This document shows, piece by piece, positions 49,316 through 61,338 of a stretch of 64,000 nucleotides of DNA. Position 1 is the first letter of the stretch; every line of letters begins with the position of its first letter. The position numbers were made by a program, and so were the translations under genes. Under the pieces are notes generated by a model. The model was not told the DNA's origin. It saw nothing but the letters and a program-made list of their open reading frames with translations, and did no database searches. The stretch is from positions 3,318,316-3,382,315 of the forward strand of contig SCHM01000004.1 of the NCBI GenBank assembly GCA_004123355.1, in the 5' to 3' direction. The DNA is from Amphirosellinia nigrospora. Lineage: Eukaryota; Ascomycota; Sordariomycetes; Xylariales; Xylariaceae.

Positions 49316-51913
49316 ATGGCTGGCCGTCTACTTGGAATACAGGAGGGCGCTCACGGCACGGTCACAACTCCCCGCTCCCCGTCTACGAGAAATCTCGCAC
49401 GCCAAGCAGAGAGCGCCTTACCAACGACTCTTACGACGAATCTGATTACGATGAATATTCTACGACATCGTCACCGGGAACAGGCTCCTCGCGCCAAACC
49501 TCCGCCAGCGCCTCTCTCGCCGTTCCCATTTTATCGAAGCCACGCCTTCCTCTTGGGAGAGGACCAGGAAGGACACTTTTATCGCTTACCGAATAAAGTG
49601 ATTCGATACCTCTGCTTTGGCCTCGTATCTTTTATCGTCTTGTTAATCTTGACGTTGGCGCGGGCGAGCCACAACGAAAACAGGGCGTTCGTCGAAGGCA
49701 AAGTAGGGAAGAAGCCGCCGGCACCCCATATATGGGAATCCTACCCTTTCCTGACCAGGTATTATGGCGGCATAAGGACCCTGGTCCCGAAAGCCCAGAA
49801 CAAGCCCGAGTATCCACGTGCCGAGGATGAAATACCCCTAGACAAGCTGGGACTCACCCAAGATATTCATAATCCCGATGCCGACCAAGCTCAGGGAAGA
49901 GGCATCCCTCCGAGCAAAGAATTCGATTTACATCCCCAAAGCGTCTTCAAAACCAGCCCTGAACCGTTCACTGGGTGCTTCTTGGACAAGGAGCACAAGG
50001 TCCGAGTGCCCCCCATCCGCTACTACGACGGGCGCCCAAATGGTTTCCCGGATTCCGTGTTAGGTTCCTATGAGCTTTTCGGATTCCCCGAAGACGTCTG
50101 TTTTGAGCGCTATGGCAAGTATGGTCCTTATGGTCTGGGCTACTCCGCGAGATCTGGTGGTCTCGGTGCCGGAGAACATGGTGATAGAGAGGGATTCGAA
50201 TCCACCTGGGAGAAAGTACCGCGGGTTGATTGGCGATCAATAAACTGGGCCGAGATCCAACGACAATGTTATCAAGAAAATGCTGCTCGCTACAAGCCTA
50301 TGCCTGCAAGACAGCCCACGCCACAAGGCTTCTTTGTCGATGAGGGCATGTTCGACGACGACATTGTTGCCAAACGCCTTACTGCTCGAGACACCATAAA
50401 TAATGAGCCGTCGGCGTCCGGTACTACAGACGCTGAAGTAGGTTCACCCTCGGTTTTAGCCACACACGAAGGGCCTAAGGCAGCCAAAGGCAATGTCTTG
50501 CCTAGAACAGCTGTCGTTTGTGCGATGTTGGGACGAGTTTCTATGGAGGGAAGAGGATGTCATGAATTTGCGTTCGCTGATAACAGAACTGGCGCTGGCT
50601 TCAGGGGGTCGTTACGACGTCCACCTCCTCGTCCAGGTCAAGAATGATGCGGCCCATCCAATTTGGGCTGATTCGGATACTTACAAGCGCCGGATCGATG
50701 AAGCTATACCTGCGGAGTTTCGCGGTATTGTCACCTTATGGACAGAAACCCAGATGCTGGCTCTTTACCAAGGTATATATGACCTCTGGGCCCGAGGCCC
50801 AGATCTGCCCGTTCATGGCGTTTATCGCGGCCTACAAATGGCCATGCATATTTTGCATACATGCATCCCGAATATGATTATTACTGGCAATGGGAGATGG
50901 ATATCCGCTATACTGGTCACTACTATGATCTGTTTTCCAAAGTCGAAGGATGGGCGAAGGAGCAGCCACGCAAAGGGCTATGGGAACGAAATGCTCGATT
51001 CTATCTACCATCCGTGCATGGGTCATGGGAGGACTTTAAACAGATGGCCAGGGTGCAGACTGAGATGGGAGTCAAGGGTGCCGACAATATTTGGGACAAC
51101 GTACCAGGCGCTGAGAAGGACAAGGCGAACCGTGGCGACAAGCCCATCTGGGGTCCGGAACGACCCAACGACCCGAAGGATTGGTTTGATCCCGACAACG
51201 ATCCCGTACCACCTACTACGTACGACAAGGACAAATACGCATGGGGTGTGGGCGATGCTGCTGATTACATTACCTTGAACCCATTGTTTGATCCCGAACA
51301 CACGACCTGGGGTCTGACGGATGATATCACCGGATACAACGAAGGCGACGACAACGGAAAGCCCCCGCGACGCGTCCAGATCATAACAGCCTCGCGCATG
51401 TCGCGCACCCTCCTCCTGGCGATGCACAAAGAGACGGCCTTCCTGAAGCACCACGCCTTCCCCGAGATGTGGCCGGGCACCGTGGCCCTGCACCACGGCT
51501 TCAAGGCCGTGTACGTGCCGCACCCCGTCTACGTCGACCGCGAGTGGCCGACCGAGGTGCTGGCGCAGACGCTGAACAACGGCAAGAACGGCGCCAGCGG
51601 CGGCGCGCGCACCTCTGTGTTCGGCGACCGCGAGCACAACCTCGAGGGGCTGAGCTGGTTCTACCGCACCGGCTTCTCGCCCAACCTGTACCGCCGCTGG
51701 CTCGGCCTCTCGGTCGAGAACAACGTCGGCGGCGAGGAGTTCGAGCTCGTCGTCGACGAGAGCAAGAACGGCACCAGCGTCGACGAGATGCGCGGCGGCG
51801 AGGGCCGCATGTGTCTCCCGCCCATGCTCGTCCACCCCGTCAAGGACGTCGTGCTCCCCGTCGAGGAGAAACTGCCCGAGCTCACGATCCCCGAGTCGGA
51901 CCCGGCGGCCTAG
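49316..51913 (+). CDS. DUF3405 family type II membrane protein
   Basis: This is a fungal DUF3405 protein: a cytosolic N-terminus, one membrane helix (IRYLCFGLVSFIVLLILTLA, about 49600-49660), then a large lumenal or external domain. Family blocks are FTGCFLDKEHKVRVPPIRYY, SYELFGFPEDVCFERYGKYG, then WDEFLWREEDVMNLRSLITE, HPEYDYYWQWEMDIRYTGHY, WERNARFYLPSVHGSWEDFK, RVQIITASRMSRTLLLAMHK, and FPEMWPGTVALHHGFKAVYV with HPVYVDREWP. The acidic WEMDIRYTGHYY stretch recalls glycosyltransferase DxD regions, but no activity is established to my knowledge. The N-terminal 80 codons are uncertain: a different frame gives a more typical acidic Ser-rich leader (RERLTNDSYDESDYDEYST). Breaks of one base occur near 49400, 49540, 50510 and 50850. 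Codon third positions become extremely GC-rich after about 51365. Confidence 0.85.
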
Positions 51914-52862
51914 TCCGGCGCTGGCTGGTCGGACGAAGCTTGAACATAAACTGGATGATGGTCATGGTTCCTACTTAATTTTTTGTCTATCTGAACCATC
52001 GGATATATATATACGCATATGAACGGTTAGTCACGATGAGGCGTTGGCTGGAGACGATGAGGCGCTCGGCGTACCTACTTTATTATTCTCATTCTGCGCC
52101 GAAGTGTTTCGTGTGTGAAGAACTACACCAGGGGGGGAGGGGGCGGCAGGTTGGGGTTATGAATTCTGGATCTGTGCACAATGTTTTGTGCGTATGTATG
52201 TGCCTAAACTGGGAGCAAATGATGCCATTGGGTTTATGGGGTGGTATTGTATAGTATATACCAACGCCGTAGTTGACATGTTGTACAAACAACGACAGGA
52301 CGTTAGTTTGAAGGTCTAGATCACATGAATATATGATCAGTATAATAACTTCAGCAGCTAGTTTATGCAGGTGACAAGTTTGATGGGTTTGGAGAGTGCA
52401 GTTTTAGGATTTTACTTTATTTTAATATTGGAGCTCTTCTTATCTACTTGATGAATTTGATATATGCCCTCACTCTAGTGGCATGGCATTGTTATAGAGT
52501 ATAAACTCCGGCTGGGGAATCTCGCAGCTATTCTTACGTGGTCAAATTACACGACCAACTTAGCCTGTCCCTGACAGCAACAAATAGTCTTGACTGCCAG
52601 CTACTAGATGTGTATCAGAAAAATACCAGTAAACTACTGGGACCAGATATTGAGCACGCGACATCTACTTGCTGGTGGTATCAGTATGAGTTCCGTTAGC
52701 TCCAAGCATATTTCGATAATCGATCCAACGGATGAAGGATGGCATTGAGTATGCACGTCTTCAAGCACCTAGAAGGAAACAAAATCGAAGCTGCAAGGCC
52801 TGGGTAGTATAAGGCCATTAGGGTATCGCGAAAATGGATAGCAATGGTGGTAGTACATCTGT
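51914..52862. other. Convergent 3' spacer
   Basis: This lies between the DUF3405 gene and CUS2. It contains TATATATATACG (near 52004) and a G run at 52131-52143. No gene was seen. Confidence 0.5.
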
Positions 52863-54076
52863 CTAGATGACCGTCTCTCGTCTCGTCCCCCTTTTTTCAA
52901 TCTTTGTCGACGGCGCGTGGTCCTTGTCCGAGCGTCGAAACTTCTCCTTTCCCGAGGCGATGTAGCGCGCACTGTGCGGCCATCGAAGCGCGGCCGTCCA
53001 TAACATTGATGCAGGCGGCCGCAGCCTCAGGGTCCCGAACTTGACGCTCGCGATACCGTCCTCCTCGAGGTCATATAAGATGACGTTGGTCACGGTGCCG
53101 AGCTTGGAGCACTCGTCGCGGATATCCTCCTTGATCTCGAGCATGGCGGCGGGATCCTCCTCGAGCTCGCGCAGCGTGAACATGTGCCGTAACACGACGA
53201 CGCGACCCTTGGGCGCGTTGGTCTCGAGTTGTGCGGCGAAGGGGCTGTCGGCGTCGTCGTCATCCCAGTCGGCGAGCTTGGCGTGCAGCTTCTGCGTCCG
53301 CTTAATAACCTTCTGCTTCTCTTGCTCGCGGCCCTTGTCCCGCGGCTTGCCAGCGCCTGTTATGACGTTACTGCGATGGTTATTGTTGTTGGCGGCAGTG
53401 CTGCCCTGGTCCCCGGTACCGTTGCCAGCCTCATCCTTGCTCTCTTGGTCGTAGTGCGTCTTCTTGTATTTCGACTCGGCAGCCTGCACGCGCATGCGCC
53501 CGCTCGAGAGGCCCGACGCGGTGTATCGGAAGTCGGTGTCGTCGAGCAGCATAATGGCCATTTCGACGCTCTGGGGCTTAAAGAAGACAATCAGGCCGTC
53601 GCCCTGCAGGTTTCCCTTGTCGTCGCTATAGAGCTTGATGCGCGGCCGGCCGCTGTCGATCTCCTCAGCGATGACGCCGCACTTGCGCGAGAAGACATCG
53701 TGCACCTCGTCGACGGTCGCGTCGAGCGGCAAGCCCGTGACGTAGACAGCCGTGTTCTGACGCGGCGGTGCGGCGCCCGCTGTCTCTTGTTGGTGTGCTG
53801 GTGCTCGGCACCGCCGTTCTTCCGCTTCCTGCCTGCGTGGTCGTTGCTCTCGTCAGATGCCCCGCCGCCATATGCCGACTGCTGCTGGGCGAGCAGCTCC
53901 TCGTCGATGCTGGGGATCCATCGCTTCAGCTGATTGTCCCATTCAAATTCGGACCCGTTGTCTAGGACGCCGATGAACTTGTTATCGAGCCGCGAGAACG
54001 AAATGCGGTCGTCACTGTCGAACTCTTGTGGGTTGGTGGGAAAAGACAGGCCTGGCGGTGGCTCCGAGTCAGCCAT
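52863..54076 (-). CDS. CUS2: TatSF1/Cus2-type splicing factor
   Basis: Cus2/TatSF1 proteins help fold U2 snRNA and prime the U2 snRNP. The product starts MADSEPPPGLSFPTNPQEFD and has the family's WDNQLKRWIP segment before a basic linker (KRKNGGAEHQHTNKRQR). RRM1 reads AVYVTGLPLDATVDEVHDVF, with GDGLIVFFKPQSVEMAIMLL. A Lys-rich linker contains KLADWDDDDADSPFAAQ. The UHM-type RRM2 starts VVVLRHMFTLRELEEDPAAM and runs through DECSKLGTVTNVILYDLEED to GIASVKF and YIASGKEKFRRSDKD. A few single-base corrections are needed: near 53765, where the first frame passes into RRM1, and two or three between 52970 and 53030. There are no introns and the whole gene is GC-rich. A Cus2-specific role is inferred by domain order. 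Confidence 0.87.
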
Positions 54077-54836
54077 GGTGGTAGGGGATGGTGCGATCTC
54101 AGGCCTCGCCTAGATTGATTGTGCTCTAAATACTTCTTTCTAGCCTGAGTTGTGTTGTTACTGCGTCCTAAAGACAAAGCTCCGTTGGTTGGTGGTGTCT
54201 TGGAAATGCAGCGTATATGTATTTGGTAGCTGCAATCAATATTTATAGATGGTATGAGATTTGGTAGGTATTTACCTACCTAGGTAGGTAACTAATAAAC
54301 GTCACTGTAAGCTACAGCTTATAGACGGATTGGCGTGCACGACAAATTGAGCCTAGCGCTCTTGCTACTTCTGCTTGGGCTTGGCTCAGCCTATCGCCAG
54401 GCAGATGACTAGGACTCAATCCCCTTACATATTATATATTAACGTACCTACCTAGGTACTGTAAGTACGTGATCATTAAAAGTACTATTAGATGTAGTCA
54501 AACAAGACTACAACTCTATTCTACATGAATTACGGCCCACACTCCCCGTTAACGAGTAATATAGACAAAGTCGCTTTTAACGAATGTCACGACGAGTTGT
54601 ATCTTCTTGCACGGCCTCCGACCATGTCGAGCCAGAACGAGTAGGTTTGAATTACGAACTTGTACAATATTAACATTAGTATAAGATTAGTAGATGGAAT
54701 GTTGCAATAATTTACATTGGTACCTATGGTCTTATCTCGTCACTCACGGTCTACTTACAGAGAGAGTGCACATGTAAGTCGCTAGATGGTCTTCACCTCT
54801 CCAATCCGGCCATCAATTGCGATACCTCAGCACAGG
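54077..54836. other. Intergenic with TACCTAGGTA palindromes
   Basis: This is the upstream region of CUS2 and the downstream region of the surface-protein gene. It contains an 18-bp perfect palindrome at 54273-54290 and a second TACCTAGGTA at 54449-54458. No gene was seen. Confidence 0.55.
54273..54290. repeat. 18-bp perfect palindrome built of TACC/GGTA units
   Basis: The sequence is TACCTACCTAGGTAGGTA, identical to its reverse complement. Shorter versions recur in other spacers of the window. Confidence 0.8.
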
Positions 54837-55729
54837 CTACCTATACCCTGCTAACTCTGAAGGATGGCGGTTATGCCTCCCTTCTAGCTCTGAAACCTCA
54901 TTGTTAGGCAGTTCCGGCCCGTGTGCTTGGGGAAAGGGATACCCCGAGTCACCATATTGCTCCCAAAGTTGCTGCCGTTGGTCCATGGCCTGTTGGCCTT
55001 GCACGGTGCCATTTCTCTCTCTCCTCTTCTTGACGAAAGTCATCCAGAGACACCATCCAGCAAGCCCCGCCACGATCAGAGTCCCTACCACCGAGCCCAC
55101 AGCGATGCCGGCAATCACGCCTCCGCCAATCCCTTGGGATCCTTTATCGGTGCCTCCTGATCCTACTGCCGACGTAGGGGTATTTGCTGGTGTCGTTGTC
55201 GTTGTCGACGTCAACGCAGATGAAGTGGTCGACGTAACTGACGTAGTGGAGCTAGACAAGCTGCTCGAGCCGGAATCAATGAGGTAGATGTTGTGTGAAA
55301 TGAAGGACGCATCCTGTGCGTCCGACTCGTACACTGAGAAGTAGAATCCCGGATCGTTGGTGTTCGCATTCAGTCCATAGGTTGTTGCCGTCCACTCGTG
55401 GCTCGTAGCATTGGTAGGTTCTTTTCATCTTCAGTACGACTCCAAGCCTAAGGCGCTCGGACGTTCCAGCATCACTTACCTCCAATTATGTACGAGCTGG
55501 TGCTTGTGTGGTCGTTTGGCGTATGTACTAGCTTCAACAAGGCGTCGGTGAAGTTCATATGCCATTTGATGAGTACAGTGTCGCCGATGCGGTAGGTAGG
55601 TGAGTCTATAGAGTTGTCTGGCGGACCTGGTGAGTCAAACCCAGCATTGTTGTCTGCCCATGCCAGCCCAAGGGCCATACTCATGGCCACAATTTTGTCG
55701 AGCAGCATCGTGGACCAGCAAAGGGGCAT
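54837..55729 (-). CDS. Single-pass Ser/Thr-rich surface protein, possible wall sensor-like
   Basis: Exons on the minus strand are 55480-55729 and 54837-55420, with a 59-bp intron; the product is 277 residues in perfect frame. The N-terminus MPLCWSTMLLDKIVAMSMAL plus GLAWA is a signal peptide. An ectodomain follows (SPTYRIGDTVLIKWHMNFTD, TNATSHEWTATTYGLNANTN), then a Ser/Thr-rich stalk (SSSLSSSTTSVTSTTSSALT). There is one membrane helix (IAGIAVGSVVGTLIVAGLAG) and a basic stop-transfer KKRRER before a polar Gln/Glu/Pro tail. The layout resembles WSC/Mid2-like sensors and the many uncharacterised fungal surface proteins, but no WSC cysteine set is present. It has several N-glycosylation sequons (NFT, NAT). 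The function is unknown. Confidence 0.75.
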
Positions 55730-57059
55730 TTCCACCCAAAGTCAGGAATAACACATAGCACTGGGATGACATATCTTATACACATCGTACCAAAGGAGAG
55801 GAGGATTCTGCCTTGTTTACGGTATTTTGTTGCATTAGTGTTACTACCTCAAAATCCCATATATGATGAAAGTGGCTTAGAGTCGTTTATGGTGAAGATC
55901 GAGCCTTGAGCATCTGTCGAACAGGACCGAAGTCTAATCTATTTAAAGGCACAAGACACCCTTGTACAAAAAGGTAACCTTTCCTGTAAGGGTTAAAGCG
56001 CCTGCTCGTCACCGTGATCAGTATGGGGGTCGCGTTACGCCCTAATACTGACATTGAGGTCTGAACATGATGTGCTACTTTGGGTAGATTTATAAGCAAG
56101 TTGTGCGTTAATAGCTGCCCGTCGGACATTTCTATTGACAGTATGAGTTCAACATTGCTAAGCGGCGTTAGGTATAGCTTGCTAGAACAATGGTAGTTTC
56201 GACTCGTTTACTTGATTTGGGTTTCCGAGATGAGATCATTCACGCCTTATGAGATCTTAGCCATGTTCTAACCTCCTTTATCCAGTGAACGGCTAGGTGA
56301 CTTCCTAGGAAGTTGCAAGTTGTTGCGACACACATACTAATGAATCAGTGACGAACATAACACCAACTGTGACAAGGGCTTGCGCTCAAGTGCTTGGAAC
56401 TCGGTGTTCCATTCAGCTAACAATCTTTTGGGAGTCTATAAGGTCTAAGGTTTCCTATTTCTCACAAAGCCCCTCATTTCTCTGAGTGTTATTAAGTACG
56501 AAGCCCAAAGATCTTTGGCATTTAAATACCTACTTAAGTGTTATATTGCAACTGATTAAATCCGGGTTGGGACGTAACTTGTTACTTTCTTGTTTCCAGT
56601 TGTATTTAATTAACCATGCCTCATCAATGCACTGCGCTACAGCTTTTCGCGAAATATGAAATATGTATGGCATCTAACATCACTGTTTCAGCCATTGGCT
56701 CAGAAAACCCGTACACTTTGGTGATACGAAAATACTTGACTTTGGGGGCATGAATGTATCTACTTATGTAGAGCTTCTAAAGTTGGTAGGCTGGGCAATA
56801 TTGCCCTGTCGGTGCAATTATGATCCATTGCCCATCCAGTTAATATACTGGATGCCGTAAGCGTATACCATTCTGAACTCAAGCCTAAGGCTCGTGTTTT
56901 CCTCTCATAGTCATAATGCATTTTCTAGCCTATTGCCATTAACCTCGCGCCTGAACGCCAGACGCAAGTATGAACCCCAAACCATCCCATAAGAATTGGC
57001 TGCTCACCAGTAATAATTATACAAAGTCTGCAGCACTGTCATCAGTATCACAAGACTAC
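55730..57059. other. Intergenic region, no gene seen
   Basis: This is 1.3 kb between the start of the surface-protein gene and the end of SEC66. The only ORFs are short and without signals. Confidence 0.55.
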
Positions 57060-57917
57060 TTAGTTCTTGCCCTTCTTCTTCTTCTTAGCACTGCCCGGTG
57101 TCGATGCCGGAGTATTCAGCTCGACATGGACAGCTTCGTCGTCACTAACGGCTTTAGTAGATGAACCCTTAGTCGAGTCCTCCTCTAGCTCCTTCATGAA
57201 GTCATCCTTGATCGTCTCTCTCCGCTTCTCCCACCACTGCTTATCTGCTTCTACCCGGCCTTCGATCTCCTCTAGCCGGGTGCGTAGCACTGTGTTGGCG
57301 GCGATCTCGTTGGCCGACTGGAATATTGCTTGTCCCCAACCTGGTGCGAGGGCATTTGCCTGTCGCAGAAAAATGACACGTGAGTAACTATATCCTAGTT
57401 GCGGTGAGAGGAGAATCGTCCTCGGAGAAAACACACCTCGTTTACCACATCGCGCAGCTCTTCCTCGATCTCCTTCTCAGCTGCCAAAAATCTCTGGTTT
57501 AGGTCTTCGCCCACGCTGCCTCTTTGTAATAAGGTATTGAGCGCTTGCTTCGATGTGCGGATCTGAATGATGCGGCGAATATCCTCGACGGCTCTGCGCA
57601 TGAGGGCAGCTCGGACAACACTATCTGGGATCTTGGGTGTCTTCTCCTGGCCAGCTTCGGGTTCCATGTGAAGGAGCGACAAGTAAATGTTTCGTTGCAG
57701 ATGCGGCGGAAACCATGGTTCCAAGTTCGCACTTTGCACTACCGGTCGCATCATGTTAGCTCGGGTGTCCTGTCGCATAGGCCTCGTCTTAGCCTAGTTA
57801 GGCAACCCACCAGCTTTCCGTTTTCTGTAGATGGTCGAGAATGTGTATAGGGAACCGCCGAGGACGGTGATATACGCGAATGGGAGCGCTAGGCTCATCC
57901 AGTCGATCTCGAACATA
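57060..57917 (-). CDS. SEC66: ER translocation complex subunit Sec66 (Sec71)
   Basis: Sec66 is part of the Sec62/63 complex that drives post-translational import into the ER. Exon 1 begins at 57917: MFEIDWMSLALPFAYITVLG with GSLYTFSTIYRKRK, a short lumenal end and a membrane helix. The next segment contains NLEPWFPPHLQRNIYLSLLH, a strong family block, and RAALMRRAVEDIRRIIQIRT. After the intron 57360-57436 the last exon (57060-57359) gives ANALAPGWGQAIFQSANEIA and a coiled-coil-like RLEEIEGRVEADKQWWEKRR, with a lysine-rich end KKKKKGKN. The first splice or join (about 57790-57820) is not in frame by simple GT-AG choice, so one base may be missing there. Divergent promoter with RCL1. Confidence 0.9.
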
Positions 57918-58370
57918 TTGTAGATCTATGCACCCCAGGAACGGGAGAGAGACAGTGTTGGTGGGAATGAGAATGGAAACGAGAGACGGGAGCTGGATAG
58001 CCACTACCCGGTGGCATGTGCTTTTGGGGAATTTGGATCTTGACACTTTTCCACAGATGATGACAGTTTCCCCATTGTCCCAGCTAATCGGCTTAGCCAC
58101 AGATTTACATGCGGGGAAGCGCATTGTGGCTGAATAGGTATGGTAGGTACGTTGATGTGTAGCATGTCGCACACTAACCTTATTAGGTACGCTGCTTGTA
58201 TACGTATGTACTAAGTAGATACACTATCGGGCCCACTAATTTCTCTAATGCAAGAGCGCGATCTAGCTTACCGCCTAAATTTTGTTGGCAGAATAGTCCG
58301 GACATGATATATACTAAATCATATCGCGTCGCAGGAAGCTTTCAAGCCAGCTTAAACGGTGGTCGGGAAG
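57918..58370. promoter_or_regulatory. Divergent SEC66/RCL1 promoter region
   Basis: This 453-bp gap lies between divergent genes. TAGGTATGGTAGGTACG (near 58135-58151) and TAGGTACG (near 58185) belong to the window's recurring TACCTA family. No other site is certain. Confidence 0.45.
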
Positions 58371-59591
58371 ATGTCGGCCTCACGACCTGAATTCGTCAAA
58401 CTGACAGGCCACAAGAACTTCACCCAGCGACTTGTACTCGCAACCCTTACCGGTCGACCCCTACACATCTCCAAGATCCGACCCAATTCCCCCACCAGTC
58501 CCGGTCTCGCCCCGCATGAGGTCTCGTTTCTTCGTCTCCTCGAAGCTATCACCAATGGCAGCTCTATGCAGATCTCCTACACCGGAACGACAATAACATA
58601 CCAGCCGGGACTCATCACCGGCGCTGTAGCCGGTTATGGCGCAGGCGACGGCGACATCATCGAACATAATATCCCAGCAACGTGTACCCGGGGCATCACA
58701 TATTTCCTCTTGCCCCTTTGTCTGCTGGCCCCTTTCTCCAAGGCTCACATGAATGTACGCTTCTCCGGCCCGGGCGTGATCACGGCGGCCACTGAGACGG
58801 GCGACCTGTCAATCGACTCTTTCCGCACTGCGATCCTTCCTCTATATGACCTATTCGGCATACCAGTGGTCCGAATCGAGTTGCGAGTTTTACAGCGGTC
58901 ATGCACTGGACAAAGAGGAAGCGGTGGTGCCGGCATAGTTGAACTTAGGTTCGCGAGCCAAGTACGCCTACCCAAAACACTACATCTTCATAGGAATCCT
59001 GGGCGGATAAAACGAATACGAGGTGTCGCATACGCAACTGGAGTGTCCGCCTCGAACAATGCTCGTATGATACATTCTGCGCGAGAGGTGCTGAATGCCT
59101 TTTGCGCGGATATCCATATTGCCGCACAGTACGACCAAGCGCCGCTAGTCGCAGACCTAGGAGACAAGGCGGGAGGGAAGAAGAGAATGGGCATTGGCTT
59201 TGGTCTCAGCTTAGTTGCTGAATCAAACGTCACCGGTGTGCTATTTTCAGCAGATACTGTCGTGCCATCGAAAGGAGGCATGATTCCAGAGGATATCGGG
59301 AAGAGGTGTGCGTATCAGCTCCTGGACTCGATTAGTCAGGGTGGCTGTGTCAGTAGAGCAGCGGCTCCGACAGCGTTGACACTGATGGCGATGGGATCCG
59401 AAGACGTCGGCCGTCTTCGGGTTGGGAGAGATATAATAGGTAGCGAAGAAATTATAGAGTTAGCGCGAGATTTGAAGAAGTTTGGCGCAAGTAGTTGGGG
59501 CATAAGAGACGTAGACGAAGACGACACAGACGACATCATGATTGCCGTCAAAGGATCGGGTCTAGGGAATGTGAGCAGAAAGGTCGCGTAA
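58371..59591 (+). CDS. RCL1: RNA 3'-terminal phosphate cyclase-like protein Rcl1
   Basis: Rcl1 acts with Bms1 in early cleavage of pre-rRNA in the nucleolus. The single exon encodes 406 residues with no frame break. ATG at 58371 gives MSASRPEFVKLTGHKNFTQR with the usual LVLATLTGRPLHISKIR and GLAPHEVSFLRLLEAITNGS. Later family blocks are GRGITYFLLPLCLL-like, GPGVITAATETGDLSIDSFR, RGVAYATGVSASNNARMIHS, LVAESNVTGVLFSADTV and PEDIGKRCAYQLLDSISQGG. A short acidic insertion near the end (RDVDEDDTDDI) is not unusual. It resembles RNA cyclase, but Rcl1 proteins lack the cyclase catalytic His, in keeping with a non-cyclase role. Its 3' end lies only 52 bp from that of the DSC4-like gene. Confidence 0.95.
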   Translation: MSASRPEFVKLTGHKNFTQRLVLATLTGRPLHISKIRPNSPTSPGLAPHEVSFLRLLEAITNGSSMQISYTGTTITYQPGLITGAVAGYGAGDGDIIEHNIPATCTRGITYFLLPLCLLAPFSKAHMNVRFSGPGVITAATETGDLSIDSFRTAILPLYDLFGIPVVRIELRVLQRSCTGQRGSGGAGIVELRFASQVRLPKTLHLHRNPGRIKRIRGVAYATGVSASNNARMIHSAREVLNAFCADIHIAAQYDQAPLVADLGDKAGGKKRMGIGFGLSLVAESNVTGVLFSADTVVPSKGGMIPEDIGKRCAYQLLDSISQGGCVSRAAAPTALTLMAMGSEDVGRLRVGRDIIGSEEIIELARDLKKFGASSWGIRDVDEDDTDDIMIAVKGSGLGNVSRKVA

Positions 59592-59643
59592 TTGACCATA
59601 CAATATCCTATAATTTTGTACAATGATCCTCCGCCTACTAGTG

Positions 59644-60781
59644 TTACGGTTGTCGTGGCTGTGTGGTAGTTAACCTCGCTCTTCTTTGGGCTGCCAACGC
59701 GGCTAGAGTTGCATTATATCCGACATTTTGCAAAGCGTAAGCGGCTGCGCTCTCTGGTGTGTTTCCTGTGCTATGCCAAGCAGTACGGAGCTCCTGGGGA
59801 ATATGGAAGTTCCCAATGATCGCATTCCCTGACTGTAAGACATCTGTGAGATTCCTTGATTGACTAGACCGCTGGACCCCTGGCTGTTCAAGCAGTCTAC
59901 TTCCTTCTCCGCCTGTTGTCTCGCTATCACTATTACCGTCGCCGTTATGATTTCTCAAAGACCGCATTTCAACATTATTAGTTTCGTTTACGTCGTCTAT
60001 TTCAGGGTCATCTCTCAAGACCCCCCGTTCTTCCGAATCGTGATCTTGGGTAGTGGTTGGTATCGCAATGGCAATTCCCGTCGAACCCGCGTTGACTCGC
60101 GGAGGCTTTATCACGTTCCGAATCTTCTCTTTTTCTATGTTTACTGTAACCATGAAGCACTGGATCGCCAAGACTGCCGCATCAAGCAGGATTAAAGTGA
60201 ACCTCGAGGATGGAGCCGTCTGCCCGATGAAGTCAACAAGGATGCCCCGTGTAAATAGCCCCGGGATGCTTCTCCAGCTTCAGGGGGCGATGAAATTAGA
60301 TGCAGAAGTATGCATAGCAGGTTCGGAGCGATAATAGCCGAAATATGGTAGTTAGGCACTATCAACACAGTGTCCTCGGTCTTGGGGCTGACGAAAAGCG
60401 TTTGCGCCATCCATCGTATGAATAATCGAAAGAAAGAGCAGCTGCGCAGAAGATAGTCAGCCCTCCAGGCTAATAAGGATACGACTGACGAAACGAGGAG
60501 CTAGATGGGGGGCGCGTACTCCATATAGTACAGTATACATAATTCGGCATACACCAACGTGTCCAGGTTGAGGGAAAGGTGTACTAGGAATTGTAGCTTT
60601 GTGTCAAGGCCTTCCTTTGCCGATGGTGAGAGGGACGAGCTCTGCGAACCGGCAGAATCATGCTGTTGTCGTTCGGGGCTAGGGGACTGACGATCATTCT
60701 GGTTATCGTTGTCGGCTCCGTGGTGCTGGTGAGGATGCAAGAGATAGTCCGCCGGCAAGGTTGGAGAGGATCATTGTTCAT
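59644..60781 (-). CDS. DUF1746 protein, DSC E3-ligase subunit 4-like
   Basis: Exon 1 (60520-60781) starts MNNDPLQP and continues through a polar region to LDTKLQFLVHLSLNLDTLVY and AELCILYYM; exon 2 (59644-60441) follows a 78-bp intron and gives SFFRLFIRWMAQTLFVSPK. Hydrophobic segments include ISAIIAPNLLCILLHLIS and the block around LVDFIGQ and FTLILLDAAVLAIQCFMVTV. These are the pattern of the fungal DUF1746 domain found in Dsc4/DscD, part of the Golgi/ER Dsc ubiquitin ligase that activates SREBP. The C-terminal half is polar and ends with PQELRTAWHSTGNTPESAAA and LAAQRRARL. Single-base corrections are needed near 60745 and 60236 (G run). The assignment to the Dsc complex is by domain only. 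Confidence 0.75.
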
Positions 60782-61338
60782 AGCTCAGCCTCATTCGACG
60801 TGTATAGCGATGTGAGGAGGATAGGATCTCACATGCTGTGGAGCGGTGTTCATCTGATGGCGGAGATTGGGGCGGCCTAGATTTCTGTAGAGGTGTACAG
60901 GTGGTTTACTGCCTGACTAACTGCTATAGCCAGCAACGGCGCGTTGAATGACAGCTGATAAGGTGGTCGAAGGATTCGGGACTTAGGTACTTACGATGGA
61001 TCTAAATGTGGTGATGTTTAATTCTATGTACATAAGGTAGGTACCTAACTATCGAGTCCCAAGATATACATTCATTAAAAAGAGTCTAACAAGAGGTTTT
61101 ATCCCTTTTAGGGTATAGGTTGCATGATGCTTGGCGAACCTGATAGGTACATCCCACCAGAACTTCACAGTACAGCTCCTCCCCCACTTTGGAGGGGCAG
61201 TCGCTTTTTTCGGTTGAGTCAGACCTCGAACTAGGTACCTAAAATCGAGAGATTAAGGCCGGTCCGAGTCTTTCGGTAATTGTTATAACTTATCGCCCCT
61301 ACAAAACGCAAGGGAAACCGCACTCTTGATCAAGAGCC
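60782..61338. promoter_or_regulatory. Divergent DSC4-like/FRS2 promoter region
   Basis: It contains AGGTAGGTACCTA near 61037-61049 and AGGTACCTA near 61231-61239. No gene was seen. Confidence 0.45.

Noticed and set aside
51023-51835. 270-codon minus-strand ORF over the DUF3405 gene
   Set aside because: It is an antisense shadow; the plus-strand DUF3405 family blocks explain the region.
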